Part shown: in pieces, positions 43,121 to 55,286 of the stretch | Layout: the number at the start of each line of letters is the position of its first letter | Numbering within the stretch: the first letter of the stretch is position 1 | Made by a program: the position numbers and the translations under genes | The notes under the pieces: generated by a model | Told to the model about the DNA's origin: nothing | What the model saw: the letters and a program-made list of their open reading frames with translations, nothing else | The model's database searches: none | NCBI GenBank assembly: GCA_020740775.1 | Contig: JAHEWK010000002.1 | Coordinates: forward strand, 744,001-808,000 | Direction: 5' to 3' | Source of the DNA: Ilyonectria destructans | Taxonomy: Eukaryota; Ascomycota; Sordariomycetes; Hypocreales; Nectriaceae | Length of the DNA stretch: 64,000 nt

Positions 43121-43225
43121 AGGGTGATAGAAGCCGTTTCTGGTCGATAATCCAACCTCAACTCACCATCCATCTTCCTCAACACAACACACACACCTTC
43201 AAAACCGTCCACAACAACATCCATC

Positions 43226-43888
43226 ATGCAGATCAAGAACATCATCGCTAGCCAGCTCGTCGCTGTCGGCCTCGCCTCTGCCCTTCCCCAGGCCACTGTC
43301 ACGGCCGCTCCTGTGGCTACCCCTTCCATCTTCACCATCCTGACGCTGCGATCAGCCAGCGACATTCACTTCAACAATTTCAACGCCGCTCTGAGCAGCG
43401 TCTTCCTCCAGTTGCCCAAGCCAAACGCCACTTGCGATGCCGCCTCAGATGGCGCCGCGACCTTCTACCTGAACAATGGCGAATTGTTCCTGTACTCCAA
43501 CAGCAACCCTCCTCAGCAGCTCTACGCTGACCGCTCTGGAATGGGTAAGTAACTTCTTTACTGTGTCTCCACTTCACAATGAAGATGCGTGGACTAGGAA
43601 CTCAACTTTAGCTAACCATACATCACAGGCCAAGGCAAGTTCGGCTACGTCACTGGAGCTCAGCCTCCTCCCCGCAACGGTGAGCTCACCGGCTGGGGTC
43701 TTGACGACGCCGGCAACCTGAACCTCGACGGTGCCGGCTTCCTCGCCTGCCCCAACAGCATCGACGATTCGTGGAGCGTCTGGGTCAACGCTGGTGTTGA
43801 CCAGCCCGCCGGTAACGAGGGATGCCTGGGATTCTCTGCTCGCGCTGTCGAGAGCCTCAACCCCAACGCTTGCCTGTACACCCAGTAG
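43226..43888 (+). CDS. Secreted cell-wall protein, PhiA-like
   Basis: Two exons, 43226-43544 and 43629-43888, with a GTAAGT...CAG intron in phase, give 192 residues. A signal peptide (MQIKNIIASQLVAVGLASA) is followed by FTILTLRSASDIHFNNFNAA, which matches the start of the PhiA family, and the C-terminal GFLACPN...WSVWVNAG block is also typical. PhiA-type proteins are abundant wall or secreted proteins linked to phialide and conidium development in Aspergillus. Cys at the DAASDG, FLACPN, GCLGF and ACLY positions could form two disulfides. The strong TATA box and C-ending codons point to high expression. Specific function in this species is unknown. Confidence 0.8.
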
Positions 43889-44796
43889 ATGCATTTTGCT
43901 TCTCTAGGGTCTTCTTCACTCCTGTAAATACAACTTAGACTTAGATTTGGTTCTCGATCTCACCTTGACGATGAAACCCACCTTGGGCCGATAAAATAAT
44001 ACGTTGCCCATATCTTTTTGGGATATTTCCACACAGTGACGTTTCGTGTGCTTGCATTATACTCTTCTAGCTCAACTATTGGAGTTGGCGAATGTAGACG
44101 GAATAGAGATAGGAGATAGGATGGATAACGAAAAAGGCTCATCGATACTCAATCTATTCCATATGTTGCCCCATTCCGAACTATCGCTTACCATTTATAC
44201 AGGATATCATAAACTTGCATCAGATTACCGAGCTCGGTATTATTCGTCTCCGATGATCGGAGCACACAGCCCATTCTCAAGCAACCATGGAAATAGGGCA
44301 CAACGTCTGTGATGGGACGATCGGTGAGATCAAAAAGCCTGGCAAGAGACTACACCCATGAACCAAGATTTCAAATAAGCCAAGGATGATTTGATGCTAC
44401 ATAATAAAGTATTGTGGCGGAACGGGCTCATGCTGGCTTGTGGATATGCAGGTGGGACGGGCGCGAGTTGCAGCAGGGGACACGGCCTGAAGCCGAAGGG
44501 ATGATCCTCAGCTCAGGTTCCCCAACGCCTCCCAGAGTCACCTAGATGACTTCATCCGCTATCCCTCACAAGGCCACGACTTGGCGCATGACTACAAACA
44601 AATACAGTCATCATTCCTGTTAATCCTCCGTGTATTGTGGAGACGCGCTCGTATCCGTCCTTGAAGATAATCACGTGATATTCGCAGTCGGCCGCTGCCG
44701 CTCCGATAATTATTATCAGATGATCTGATAAAAAACCTCGCATGAACCCTGCTGAGACTCTACACACCTAACCCAGCGACGCTGCGAACCGCGGCC
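43889..44796. other. Spacer between the PhiA-like gene and the ferric reductase
   Basis: 3' region of the PhiA-like gene followed by the ferric reductase promoter. GATA core sequences, the kind bound by SreA/Urbs1-type iron regulators (ATCWGATAA), include TTATCAGATGATCTGATAA at about 44713-44731, a near-palindrome roughly 70 bp before the ATG at 44797. Confidence 0.5.
44713..44731. promoter_or_regulatory. Palindromic GATA site, candidate iron-responsive element
   Basis: TTATCAGATGATCTGATAA contains ATCTGATAA on the plus strand and ATCTGATAA on the minus strand, both exact fits to the extended ATCWGATAA site known for fungal siderophore/iron GATA repressors. It lies about 65 bp upstream of a ferric reductase start, which supports iron control. 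Confidence 0.65.
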
Positions 44797-47280
44797 ATGA
44801 GGATCGTGCTCTCCTTGAGAGCCTCGCTATTCCTCGCGGCGCCGTGGGTTGTCGCAGCCGCACCCTCGGGTGACTACGCGCCGCAGGTTTGCTTTAATGC
44901 GTGCCAGGAGACACTCAGCGCCGTGCACTTCGATGACATGCAGCAGAGCCAGGCGCTCGTGAACCAGACCTGCCACAGCCAACGCCATCTGACGGCGCTG
45001 TATCTATGCCTCCAAGTCTATTGCATGCCCGAGGCTCGGGCCGTGGGGCTCGGGCCGCTGAATCAAACGTGCCGGGAGTACGCCAGCACGACAATCCCGC
45101 CCTTTGAGTTTGTGTCAAATTACACCTCGACCGACATCGACAGCATCCGCAGGATTGAAATGAACGAGACGGGAAATACCGAGATGTTTAGGGAGATTGT
45201 ATTACCCTCGAAAGCGTTCTTCGGTGTCTGGTGGGACACACTGGTTGGTACACAGTTCCCTCGACTTGGACCAAGCTGACCTGTGCTAGGACTCGGTGGC
45301 CTACGTTTACAAATATCACCACCTCTATGGGTACGAAATTGCCAGGTCTCTGATTGAAAACCCTACTGACTGGTAACAGCGCGGCTATGGTTGCCTTCTG
45401 GGTAGCTGTTGTCGCTATCGGATTTGCGAACCACGCCATCTCGGCCGTTTCCAATTCAAACGCAGTCAGCCGGCTCTCTTTCAAACCACCACGCCAACTA
45501 TCACACTGGTACTCATGGCTAGTTAGCATCATCTCGGTCCCCGCCACCCTTGGGACACGGTGCGCTCAAAAGGTCGGCTGGGGTACCGTTCCACCTATGA
45601 TACAGACCATCACCATCTTGATCTTCCTCGTGGTGAACGTCGTGTTGACTGTGATTGGATATCGAATCGTACCGGTAAACCTGTAGTAAGTTGACTTGGT
45701 TGCGTGTCCTTAGATGGATGAAACTCACATCTACCAGCTTCAATACCGTCGAGTTGCAAGTTATCCGATACGTCTCTGATCGAACGGGCATCATCTCCTT
45801 TGCCAACTTCCCGATCATTTGGTTGTTTGGCATGCGAAATAACCTACTCATGTGGTTGACGGGATGGGATTTCGGAACCTACAACAACTTCCATCGGTGG
45901 GTCGCCCGCATCGCAACCCTCCAGGCCATCGTTCATTCGGTGGGATATACAGTTCTGGTTATCAAAGGTATGCTTCACAGTCTGTACAAGAGAATATCAA
46001 CACTGACAAATCTTAGAGGGTGGCTGGTCCAACTTTGCATTTTGGTGGAGTTACATGTTCTGGTGGACAGGCGAGATTGTGAGTAACAATTTACAGGCTA
46101 TACTCGCCTCGCTAACTTCAAACCTAGGCCACTGTCGCCATGTCGCTTCTCTTGGGCCTATCATTCTACTGGATTCGACGCCAGCAGTACGAGTTGTTCC
46201 TCATTGTCCACATCATCATGTCAATCATCGTGCTTGTGGCGATGCTTGGGTAAGAATTTAGAAAGCAAAAGAACAAGAAACCAGCTGCTGACAGCCCATA
46301 GCCATGTTTCCATCTTTGACGGGGTGTACGACGGACTCTTCTGGGTCCCAGCCTTTATCTGGGTAGCGGACCGCGCGTTCCGAGCACTTCGGATCATGGC
46401 CTTCAATCCCAACTTCTGGCGCACCCTAGCGAGCGCAACATTCAACGAGTCGTCCAACATCATTCGCGTCAGCATCCCGTGGGGCACCAGCCTCTACAAG
46501 CCCGCGCCGGGCACGTACTACTACATCCACGTGCTCAACGGGCCGCGCTTCTGGGAGAGCCACCCGTTCACAGTTGCGTCCGTGTTGGACAATAGCCAGA
46601 CAGCCTCGAAACTCCTGGGCGAGCAAGTCCCGCTTCTCGAGTCTGGCGATATGGAGCCATGCTCCAGTGCCGCTGATGACCAGGGCATCGAGGAAGACAA
46701 CTGCTCGATGACGTTCCTCATCCGACCGTACGACGGGTTTACATCTCGTCTTCGAGACATGGCTGCCAAGGGGTGGCCCAGCAAGGCGCCTCTGCGTGTC
46801 CTCGTTGACGGACCGTACGGACACACACAGCCGTTCCACCTCTTCGATAACGTTGTTTTCCTGGTCGGAGGAAGCGGCATCGTCGTCGCGCTGTCATACC
46901 TCCAGCTCCTAACGGGCGCGAGTTCGCCAAAATCGGTGCAGATCCACTGGGCCGTCCGCGAACCGGAGTTTGCGCTGGAAGTTCTCGAGCGGGACATCGG
47001 GGACGCGCTGGGAAGCTCGAACTTGTCAATAGATATCCATCTCACGTCTTACCCGCGAGATGGGTCGCGCGACTGGCCATCGCAGGTAAATATTCACAGC
47101 GGCCGCATAGACGCGCCTTCAATCATCAGCTCCGTCAAAGGAAATGCGGTTGGCGAGAGTCTGGCCGTGGTCGCCTGCGGGCCAGCGCAGATGGCTGACG
47201 CAGCGAGGAAGACGGTCACCAACATGCTGAGCAGCGGCACTACTCGGATAGAGTATTTTGAAGAGAGCTTCCAGTGGTGA
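44797..47280 (+). CDS. Ferric/cupric reductase transmembrane component (FRE family)
   Basis: Seven exons: 44797-45243, 45290-45330, 45380-45685, 45738-45967, 46017-46078, 46128-46249, 46302-47280; total 728 residues. A signal peptide and a Cys-rich, N-glycosylatable extracellular domain precede the ferric-reductase transmembrane core. Haem ligands are expected among the His of NNFHRWVARI...AIVHS and LIVHIIM...GHVSIF. The cytosolic part has the FAD motif HPFTVAS, the NADPH motif VDGPYG and VGGSGI, and ends in FEESFQW, the classic FRE C-terminus. The enzyme moves electrons from NADPH across the plasma membrane to reduce Fe(III) or Cu(II) for uptake. A palindromic GATA site upstream suggests repression by iron. 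Confidence 0.9.
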
Positions 47281-50200
47281 TTTCTTACACAGAGCCTGGG
47301 CATTACATATAACGCATTTGAGACATAGCATGCATGATACATAGAAACTAGAATGTGCAATTCATACATTATACCCATGAGCTGAGACAGGCGTCTTATT
47401 TCACTGATAGCAAGGTAGAACAATCACTCTTAGCCACCAGAGGCAGAGACGATGGTCGAAATAAAGTTACAAATCACAGACAATGTGGCGAAGTCGGAAG
47501 CTTCACGCTATCACAGGAGGCGGCTGAAGCGCAATGCCTCGATTGAGTCTAACTCGGTCATGCCGAGGCACCCGAGTCAAGCCACCTCCAAAGATGCTTT
47601 CCAGAACATTGCCCGACGCAGCCGCTGACGGGTCAGAGCGTCCGCCACTCAGATGAGGCGCTGGGGCTGAGACAAGTTTCCGCCATGGCGCGGAACAGGT
47701 CATGGCGAACGACTCGGCCGGGACAATGTCTTGATTCAGCTTGGTGAAGATCTAAAGGGACGCCCAATCTTCAACCTCTCGTAGCGGTGCCAGAATCTGC
47801 GTGCCTTTAGCAGGTTTGCTGGGGCAATTGCCACCAAGTCTGACATCGTCGGTGGTCCGCCCGGCACAACGACAGGATGTATAGGGTAGTCATTGTCACT
47901 CCTATTACGATAAATCCGACTCTTCCGGGCATCCGGGGATTGAAATGCTATGCAGGACTAGAGCTTTAAAGTTGATCTGTCTTGGATCTGCCTTGCGCTG
48001 GATCTGGCAAAGTGGAGCATTGTGGACATCAGATTGAGTGCTGATCTCTACCATGGTCAACATTTCCAGCGAACTCTACACATGCACAGCCTTGAATGGA
48101 AAGCAGGTGCCTGGTAAATGCAAGACGGTATCAATTATTGAGCATTACATTCGCATATGCACCTTGCTATTTGCATACACAAGTATGTACTCCAACCCTA
48201 CAAATGACGAGGACCAATATCCCTAATATAGCAGTTGAAAAACTAAAATTTAATAATTCGTAGGGCTAGTATTTATTCCTAGATAATTATCAGGGTTATA
48301 TTTTAAGTGATATTTTCATAATGGTAGACCTAAGGCCTAATGATACTCACGATGTAGCTGATCGCCCTGTATCCAAGATTAGGTTGAACCAAATGAACCA
48401 GTACTACCCTGGAGCTCTTGACACCGTGATGCTTTAAGCGAAAAGGCACGTACGAGAGCGAGTCATCACGTCGCAGCGGGTACCCTGCAATATTGGGGAT
48501 ACTATTACAAGGGACCTTCTTGGGTCGATCGCAAATTCCCTGGGATGGTACGGTGCATCTTGGTTATCCCTATTCAGAGGGTCTGCCTAGTTGTCACGAA
48601 CTGTTGGACACGACCCGGCTTAAATTATGTGGTACTCAAGAACATGATACAGGCATGGGAAAGTAGGCAATATTGCATCCTACGGCGAAGGTTTTGTCGG
48701 TACGCGTCTGGTGCGGCGCGTACATACACGCGATGCCGAATCCGAAACCAATGGGAGCGGGATCCTGTAATATTGGGCATGCAAGAAGGATCAGTGGAGG
48801 GTAGCATGACAACTCACGGCTCAGCGTTGATGCTACCCTACGGTGATCTAGGACAGACCAGAGGCCAGAGACGATACGAGGACCACACAGCTGGATCCTA
48901 GATGGGAGGACAAACCATATGGGGGACAGGGCAAATGTCGGGTAGGCGGGTAGGACGGGCGGAGGCCAATTACCTAACTTCTGGGACGGAAGCTGACCGG
49001 GAGCTCACGCGGGAGCTGAACGGCAGGACTCGAAAAGGGCCGGAATGAAGGCGTCTGTCTGGATTGGTAACCCATGACTGGAGGTACCGTGACGAGGTGC
49101 CGTGACGGGGGCTGTGGGTGTTCGGTGTTATAACGGGGATGCCACGATGGAGGAGGGGAGTCAGGGAGGGACTCTGGGACTCTGGGACAAACTCGGGACT
49201 TCAGCTGTCGGAACAGATTGCCTTGTTGCCCAATCTGTCCATGTTAGCCTCTTGGGTGTGCTCCGTCCTGACTAACTGGGCCCGTCGCGTCTCCTCGTTG
49301 GAACAGCTGGAACAAGCCACCGGCGGCTTTCCGAAGCCATGCCTCCGGGGACGGCCCACACCCAAACGCGCAAAACCAGTGACCAGTGACCAGCGTAACG
49401 GGCCGGCCAGCATATTTTTTCATGTCACGAGCCACCGGGGGGCCGTAATATGATTTTGCAGGATTTTTCCTCGCGGCGGGCAAGGGTGGGCGAGGCAATC
49501 AAGGATGGGCGGTGGGGCCTCGGTCGGACTCACTCTGGAGCCATGGTGCCAGAATGGATCCCAAGACCCGGAGAATGGTCGAGGCTAGGGAACGGGTGCT
49601 AGAAAAAAGGGTACGTCGAGATTTCCGGGACTGGGCTGGGGCAGCTGGGGGAGAAGAATGGACTGGAGCAAAGAATGGGGCCGAAAGATGGAGGAGCATC
49701 CCCGGGAGAGGGCGTGTCGATTTCGCCGACTCCAGTCTTTTTGCGCCTCGGGCACCAATGGCCAGGTGGTTACGCAGGGTAAGGTAAGGCTTCTCCGTAG
49801 GGGACCTTGGGGACTCCGGGCCTCCGTAAAAAAAAAGAGAGGCCCATTCAATTGCCTACTGTTCGTGGAGAAGAAAATGAGGAGATGTTGTGTCAGTGTG
49901 TGATCTGACGAACGGCTTAAGCTTGTTTGGTCACTTTTCTGTCGGTACCGGCCGCGCAATCCCATTTTTTTCTTTCTTCATCTCTTTCGATTGATGTTTT
50001 ATTTTTTTCCTTTTGATCGGGTATTCTTTTTTTAACTGGAGCCCCCGTCTCAACTTTCGAGCCACCCGCTCGTGTGACACTGCGGTGCACACGCGGCGGC
50101 GGGCTGACTCAACTGGAATGCTCGGAAATGGAGGCATCGCGAGACACAGGCACGTTTTTTGAGTGGCGGGACAAGCGAGAGACATGCCAGCTGGCGCGGG

Positions 50201-52773
50201 AGGCCGAGCGGCTATCCGACACAATGTTTAGCCTTTTTTTACTTTTGCGCGTTCCCACGTTTTTTAATTTTTTGCCTTTTTTGTTACCGTCCGAAAAAAA
50301 AAACCAACCCTGCGGTGCCGGGTTGTCTCGCTCTTAATTTAGATCTCGGGCGAGTGAGGGAGGATGACGGCCGGGTTGGTGGTGTAACGTTTTGTGGACG
50401 GAGCCGACAGATGGGAATGTGATTGTCGACTGATTGTTGCAATGCTATTGCGTATATAGTTAGATGAGCGATGATCGGAGGACATGGTTGGGTGTAGTCA
50501 TTCATGACCTGTAGGGATGTGGTGTATGCAGAATGCAGTGAAGGGTGAAGGTACTGAATGCGCCGAATGAACGGAGATGAACTGGGATGCACTGGATGCA
50601 CTGGATGCACCATCTCGGGCCCTCTACCGCCCTCTACAGTGGTCCGACCAGTCAACGACTCAACACCACCAACACCACATCGTAGCAGGCGACTACCCAA
50701 CGTCAATCCATCGATCGGGGCCACCAGCGCGTGCGTCTTGGCGGGCTCGTGCGCCGTGGTTCTCCCAGGGTTCAATCAATCCCTCCATGCCAACCTAGCG
50801 AACAATGACGTTTCGGCCCGGCCTTGTGCATGACAGGGCGATTCGCGGCGCTCGTGACAAGGTGGCGCCCTCGACTTCGGCGCCATCCAGAGCTCGCCTG
50901 CGAGCGAAAGGAGCATCGTGACAGCTTGCCAGCATCCAGTTACCCGTTGCCCGTCGCATACACATGCTTTTCGTACAGGATGCGAGCTCCTTGGCCGGTC
51001 AAGTCAGCTCACTCGGCGAAATGTGCTTCCCCCTTCCCCCTTCCGCCCCCCCATCATCGTCTCCCCCCTCCCCGCGGAGCCCCTCGCAGATGAGCAACCT
51101 GACAACGTCGGGGAGTTCTGGGGTTTGCGGGCATGGCGGCCGCACTATCCTCGGTCGCCGGCTCGGAGGCACTCTGGTGGTCGTGGTCGCGGGGGGGGAG
51201 GGGGGAGGTGGGAGGTGCACAGGAGGGGGGAAAGGAAAGGTGGTGAAGGCTTCAAGTGCTTGCATAGCGTGCGTCTAGAGCTCCCGAAGAAGAAGTTTGG
51301 CGGCGCAACCCCTCGAAAACCCCGAATGTCCCGAAACCCCAAGTTCTCGACCCCGGGTTGCCAAAAGGTGCAGGAGCTGGGGATTCTCCGCAGAATATCC
51401 TAGATTCAATACTGTCCAAAGTGGTGCCAAGCAGACCAAGGCACAGGTCCCAGCTCGGTCAATTACAACCACCCATGCAGTCGTAGGCCAGGCGTAGCGT
51501 GTTGAGTACGACCGAAAATTCACCCATTGGGACCCCTGAGGGCGGCCGTCCCAGGGGGGGGCCTCCCGGGCAGTCAATCCCCAGGGAGGTTTCCCCGCGC
51601 ATACACGGCACGAGAGCCACAGGGCGTGTGGGAGCGTGGCTGTGAGTGGACAGCATCCGAACAGAGCGTCTAATGATGTGCTGTGGAGGGACGAATGGAG
51701 CACGGAGCTGTGTTGCGTGCGTGTACTATGTAGATGGTCGCCGGTGCTGTGCAGCAGTACGTAGTAGTGGTAGTAGAGTTGTAATTAACTGCTGCAGCTG
51801 TTACTCTGTAAGTCTGATCCTGATCTGATGGATGTACTAGCGCCACGCCCTCGACACCCGATCGCCATGGCTTGCTCAGCGCCAGATCTCCAGCATCAGT
51901 GCCGTGTCTCGATCGGCCGCGGTCATGTGAACCATCAACGACGGCCAAGAACCAGGCGACGGTTTGTCTCTGTCTCGCCACGGCCAGCCCCGAACCCGCT
52001 CCATCAGTCATCCAGTTCCTCGGTTGAGACAAACCGCCTATTAGCAAAGAAAAACACCGGCGACCCCGTGCCTCGGGGCAGAAACAGCGACCAGACAAGA
52101 GGCGTGGAGCTCGCAAAAACAACGGCCGGCCATACTCGGCGCTTCTCTGTCCGGCCGCAACGGTGTGGGCCAACCGTCCACTCCACTCCCATCGGCCTTA
52201 CCTCGTAGCCCCCTCCCTTGCGCGCACCGCCGGGGGCCCGCAAAACCCCACGACCAAGTTCCCCAGAATGCTGCACAGCGTGGGACGGCCACGCATTGCT
52301 TGAAGCTGATGGAGATTTGGCCCGCTGAGACGGACGGCCGAGACACCACACGAGGGCCCCACGGCGTCTCTTGTCGGGTTTTTGGGGAGAGCGGATGTCG
52401 TTACGGCCACGCCCCCCTTTGCGTGTGTAGATCCATCCCACTTCCCCATCAGAGTCTGTATGTGCTCTGGTAACTCCCAGCTCACAGCTCGCACCACTCA
52501 CCACACACACCCACACCCCCAGACAAACCGCAACCCCAGATGCCAAACCCATGCTCAAGCTCAATGTCAAGCTTCATTCCGGGGGTGGATGCAACGGCGG
52601 AAATGGGACGGTGGGCGAGAGCACAGCAAGAGGACCCATGCCCTTGGGGTCGCCACGGGGAAGCGCGCGGCGTGTGGTCCAGGCCTGTTGTGTCCCCTAC
52701 TGCGTGCTCCGTATTAGGCGTCATGTGTGATCAACTGCCTACAGCTGCGGCCCCGGAGTGAAGCACTCGTCGA
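47281..52773. promoter_or_regulatory. 5.5-kb gene-free region upstream of the hexose transporter
   Basis: No frame here looks like a real gene. 47.3-48.5 kb is mixed; 48.5-52.7 kb is G/C-rich with long homopolymer runs: T tracts at about 49965-50035 and 50215-50285, a G-rich run near 51188-51215, and short tandem repeats such as (CTGGATGCA)x3 near 50583-50610. Many SYGGRG-type sites, the kind bound by the glucose repressor CreA/CRE1, occur by inspection (for example CTGGGG and CCCCGG). It may be a long regulatory region or hold a non-coding RNA; neither is shown. Confidence 0.4.
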
Positions 52774-52782
52774 CAATAAAAG
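52774..52782 (+). promoter_or_regulatory. TATA-like box of the hexose transporter
   Basis: CAATAAAAG about 140 bp before the ATG, followed by a long C/T-rich leader (CTTCCTCCACCTTCATCC...), as in strongly expressed fungal genes. Confidence 0.55.
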
Positions 52783-52920
52783 CCCCCGTCCCTCCTGCCT
52801 CGTGAAACTGTCTCGCTCTTGTCGATCAGCCTGTCTCACTTAGACTTCCTCCACCTTCATCCTCATCACCACCACCTACAACCTTCTCTACCTACTTACT
52901 CTCTCCAACTGCGTGCAGCC

Positions 52921-54679
52921 ATGGGCTCCGTCGAACACTCCACCGAGGACCGCAAGGCCTCGGTCGTCGGCAACCTCCAAACCACCCAGGATGTCGAGCA
53001 GATCGAAGCTCCCGTCACCTGGAAGGCCTACCTGATGTGCGCCTTCGCCTCGTTCGGTGGCATCTTCTTCGGCTACGACTCCGGTTACATCAACGGTGTC
53101 AACGGCTCGCCCTACTTCATCAACAAGGTCGAGGGCTTGGGCCACGACACCCTGTCCGACTCGCACACCTCGCTCATCACCTCTATCTTGTCTTGCGGTA
53201 CCTTCTTCGGTGCCCTCATCGCCGGTGACCTTGCCGATCGCATGGGTCGCAAGTGGACTGTCATCCTGGGTTGTGCCATCTACGCCATCGGTGTTGTCAT
53301 CCAGATGATTACTGGCGAGGGTGATGCTCTCGCTGCCATTGTCGTCGGTCGTCTTATTGCCGGTGTCGGTGTCGGCTTCGAGTCTGCTATCGTTATCCTG
53401 TACATGTCTGAAATCGTGAGTTTCTTCCGTTTCCTCCACTGGTCAACCTACTAACATCCCATCAAGTGCCCCCGCAAGGTTCGTGGCGCCCTCGTCGCCG
53501 GTTACCAATTCTGCATCACCATCGGTCTTCTCCTCGCCTCCGTCGTCGTCTACGCCACCCAGGACCGCAAGGACGCCAGCGCCTACCGCATCCCCATCGG
53601 CATCCAGTTCCCCTGGGCCTTCATCCTCGGCGGAGGTCTCATGTTCCTCCCCGACTCTCCCCGATACTTTGTCAAGCGCGGCCGCATTGAAGATGCCATT
53701 GAAGCCCTGTCCCGCGTCCGCGGCCAGCCCAAGGAGTCCGACTTCGTCCAGGTCGAGATTGCCGAGATTGTCGCCAACGAGGAGTATGAGCGTGCTCTCA
53801 TCCCCGATACTACCTGGTTCGGCAGCTGGGCCAACTGCTTCAAGGGCAGCCTCTGGGACTCCAAGTCAAACCTTCGACGAACCATCCTTGGTACCTCCAT
53901 GCAGATGATGCAGCAATGGTAAGCATTCTTCAGCAACAAGTTCAAACTCTCACTAACCAATCAACAGGACCGGTGTCAACTTCATCTTCTACTACTCCAC
54001 CGTCTTCCTCAAGTCCACCGGCGCCATCTCCAACGCTTTCCTTATGTCTATGATCTTCACCCTCGTCAACGTCCTGTCCACTCCTCTCTCCTTCTGGACC
54101 GTTGAGCGCTTCGGTCGCCGCAGCATCCTCATCATTGGTGCCTTTGGCATGCTCGTCTGCCAGTTCATCGTTGCCATCATTGGTGTCACCGTTGGCTTCA
54201 ACAAGACTCACGAAGACCCCAACGACTCCACTGCCACCATTGCCGACAACATCTCGGCCGTCAACGCCCAGATTGCCTTCATCGCCATCTTCATCTTCTT
54301 CTTCGCCTCCACCTGGGGCCCCGGTGCCTGGATCGTCATCGGCGAGATCTTCCCTCTCCCCATCCGATCGCGTGGTGTTGGTCTGTCCACCGCCTCCAAC
54401 TGGCTCTGGAACACCATCATCGCCGTCATCACCCCCTACATGGTCGGAACCAACAAGGGCAACATGAAGTCCTCAGTCTTCTTCGTCTGGGGTGGTCTCT
54501 GCACTTGTGCCTTTGTCTACGCCTACTTCCTGGTCCCCGAGACCAAGGGCCTGACCCTGGAGCAGGTCGACAAGATGATGGAGGAGAGCACTCCCCGTAC
54601 TTCGGCCAAGTGGAAGCCCACCACCACCTTTGCCTCTACTGCTGCTGAGACTGCCTACATTGAGAAGGGCGAGGCCTAA
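52921..54679 (+). CDS. Hexose transporter of the MFS sugar-porter family
   Basis: Three exons, 52921-53415, 53467-53918 and 53968-54679, give 552 residues. Twelve membrane helices are visible with the sugar-porter signatures: FGGIFFGYDSGYINGV in helix 1, DLADRMGRKW, GRLIAGVGVGFESA, PDSPRYFVKRGR, QQWTGVNFIFYYS in helix 7, ERFGRRS, GEIFPLPIRSRGVG and VPETKGLTLEQVD. This set matches fungal glucose/hexose uptake carriers of the hxtA/HGT type. It sits in the plasma membrane and probably works with protons. C-ending codon preference, a TATA-like box and a pyrimidine-rich leader indicate high expression, in contrast to the disrupted MFS gene at 30-38 kb. Confidence 0.92.
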
Positions 54680-55286
54680 GCTGTTGAATGGAGAACCCTG
54701 TGTCGAAGCCGTCTTTGATACCTAGTACGGGCTCAGACTAGTTAATGCATGCAAGATTTATACCTACTGAAGCGGCGGCACGGGGGATTACATGTGCGTA
54801 ATGTGTAGATATAAACACCAAACAGAATGAATATTTCTTTAATACTTGCTCCTCTTGTGAATCATGTGAAGTTCAATTAGCACGGCTAATATATCCCTGT
54901 CCAATTCTGACTGCAGTCTAAATAACATGTCGGTAGTCTTGCAGGGTCATCTCTTAGACCCGCCGCCACCACGGTAGTCTGAATTCGAACCCACTCATCA
55001 TCGCATTAGCCAGTCCAAACCTCGCATTCGCATGGAAACAGAAGATGTAAGTGAGTAGGCTTTGGAACCAGCAACTGCCAAGAACAACCAACACAGGTGA
55101 TGGATGCATCCTCAGTTCTCCCGACCCCGTTCCCGCCCGCGGGGTAATTGACTTTCCGCCTTGATACCACCTGATCTCCTAACGTGATAAGTCTCGCCAT
55201 TCAACTTGGAGAAATAACATTTAAAGAGTCGCCGTCTGCTATTTCCGGCATGGATCCTACAGCGTAACACGTCCATCACCTTCACA
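54680..55286. other. Spacer between hexose transporter and oxidoreductase
   Basis: 3' region of the transporter (A/T-rich) and promoter of the next gene. Nothing else is supported. Confidence 0.4.

Noticed and set aside
48545..52717. Numerous frames of 60-190 codons in the region before the hexose transporter
   Set aside because: They overlap on both strands, are rich in Arg/Pro/Ser from G/C-rich sequence and none resembles a domain.
54970..55010. A TTCGAACCC stretch resembling a tRNA T-loop
   Set aside because: No matching A box, anticodon stem or acceptor stem could be folded around it.
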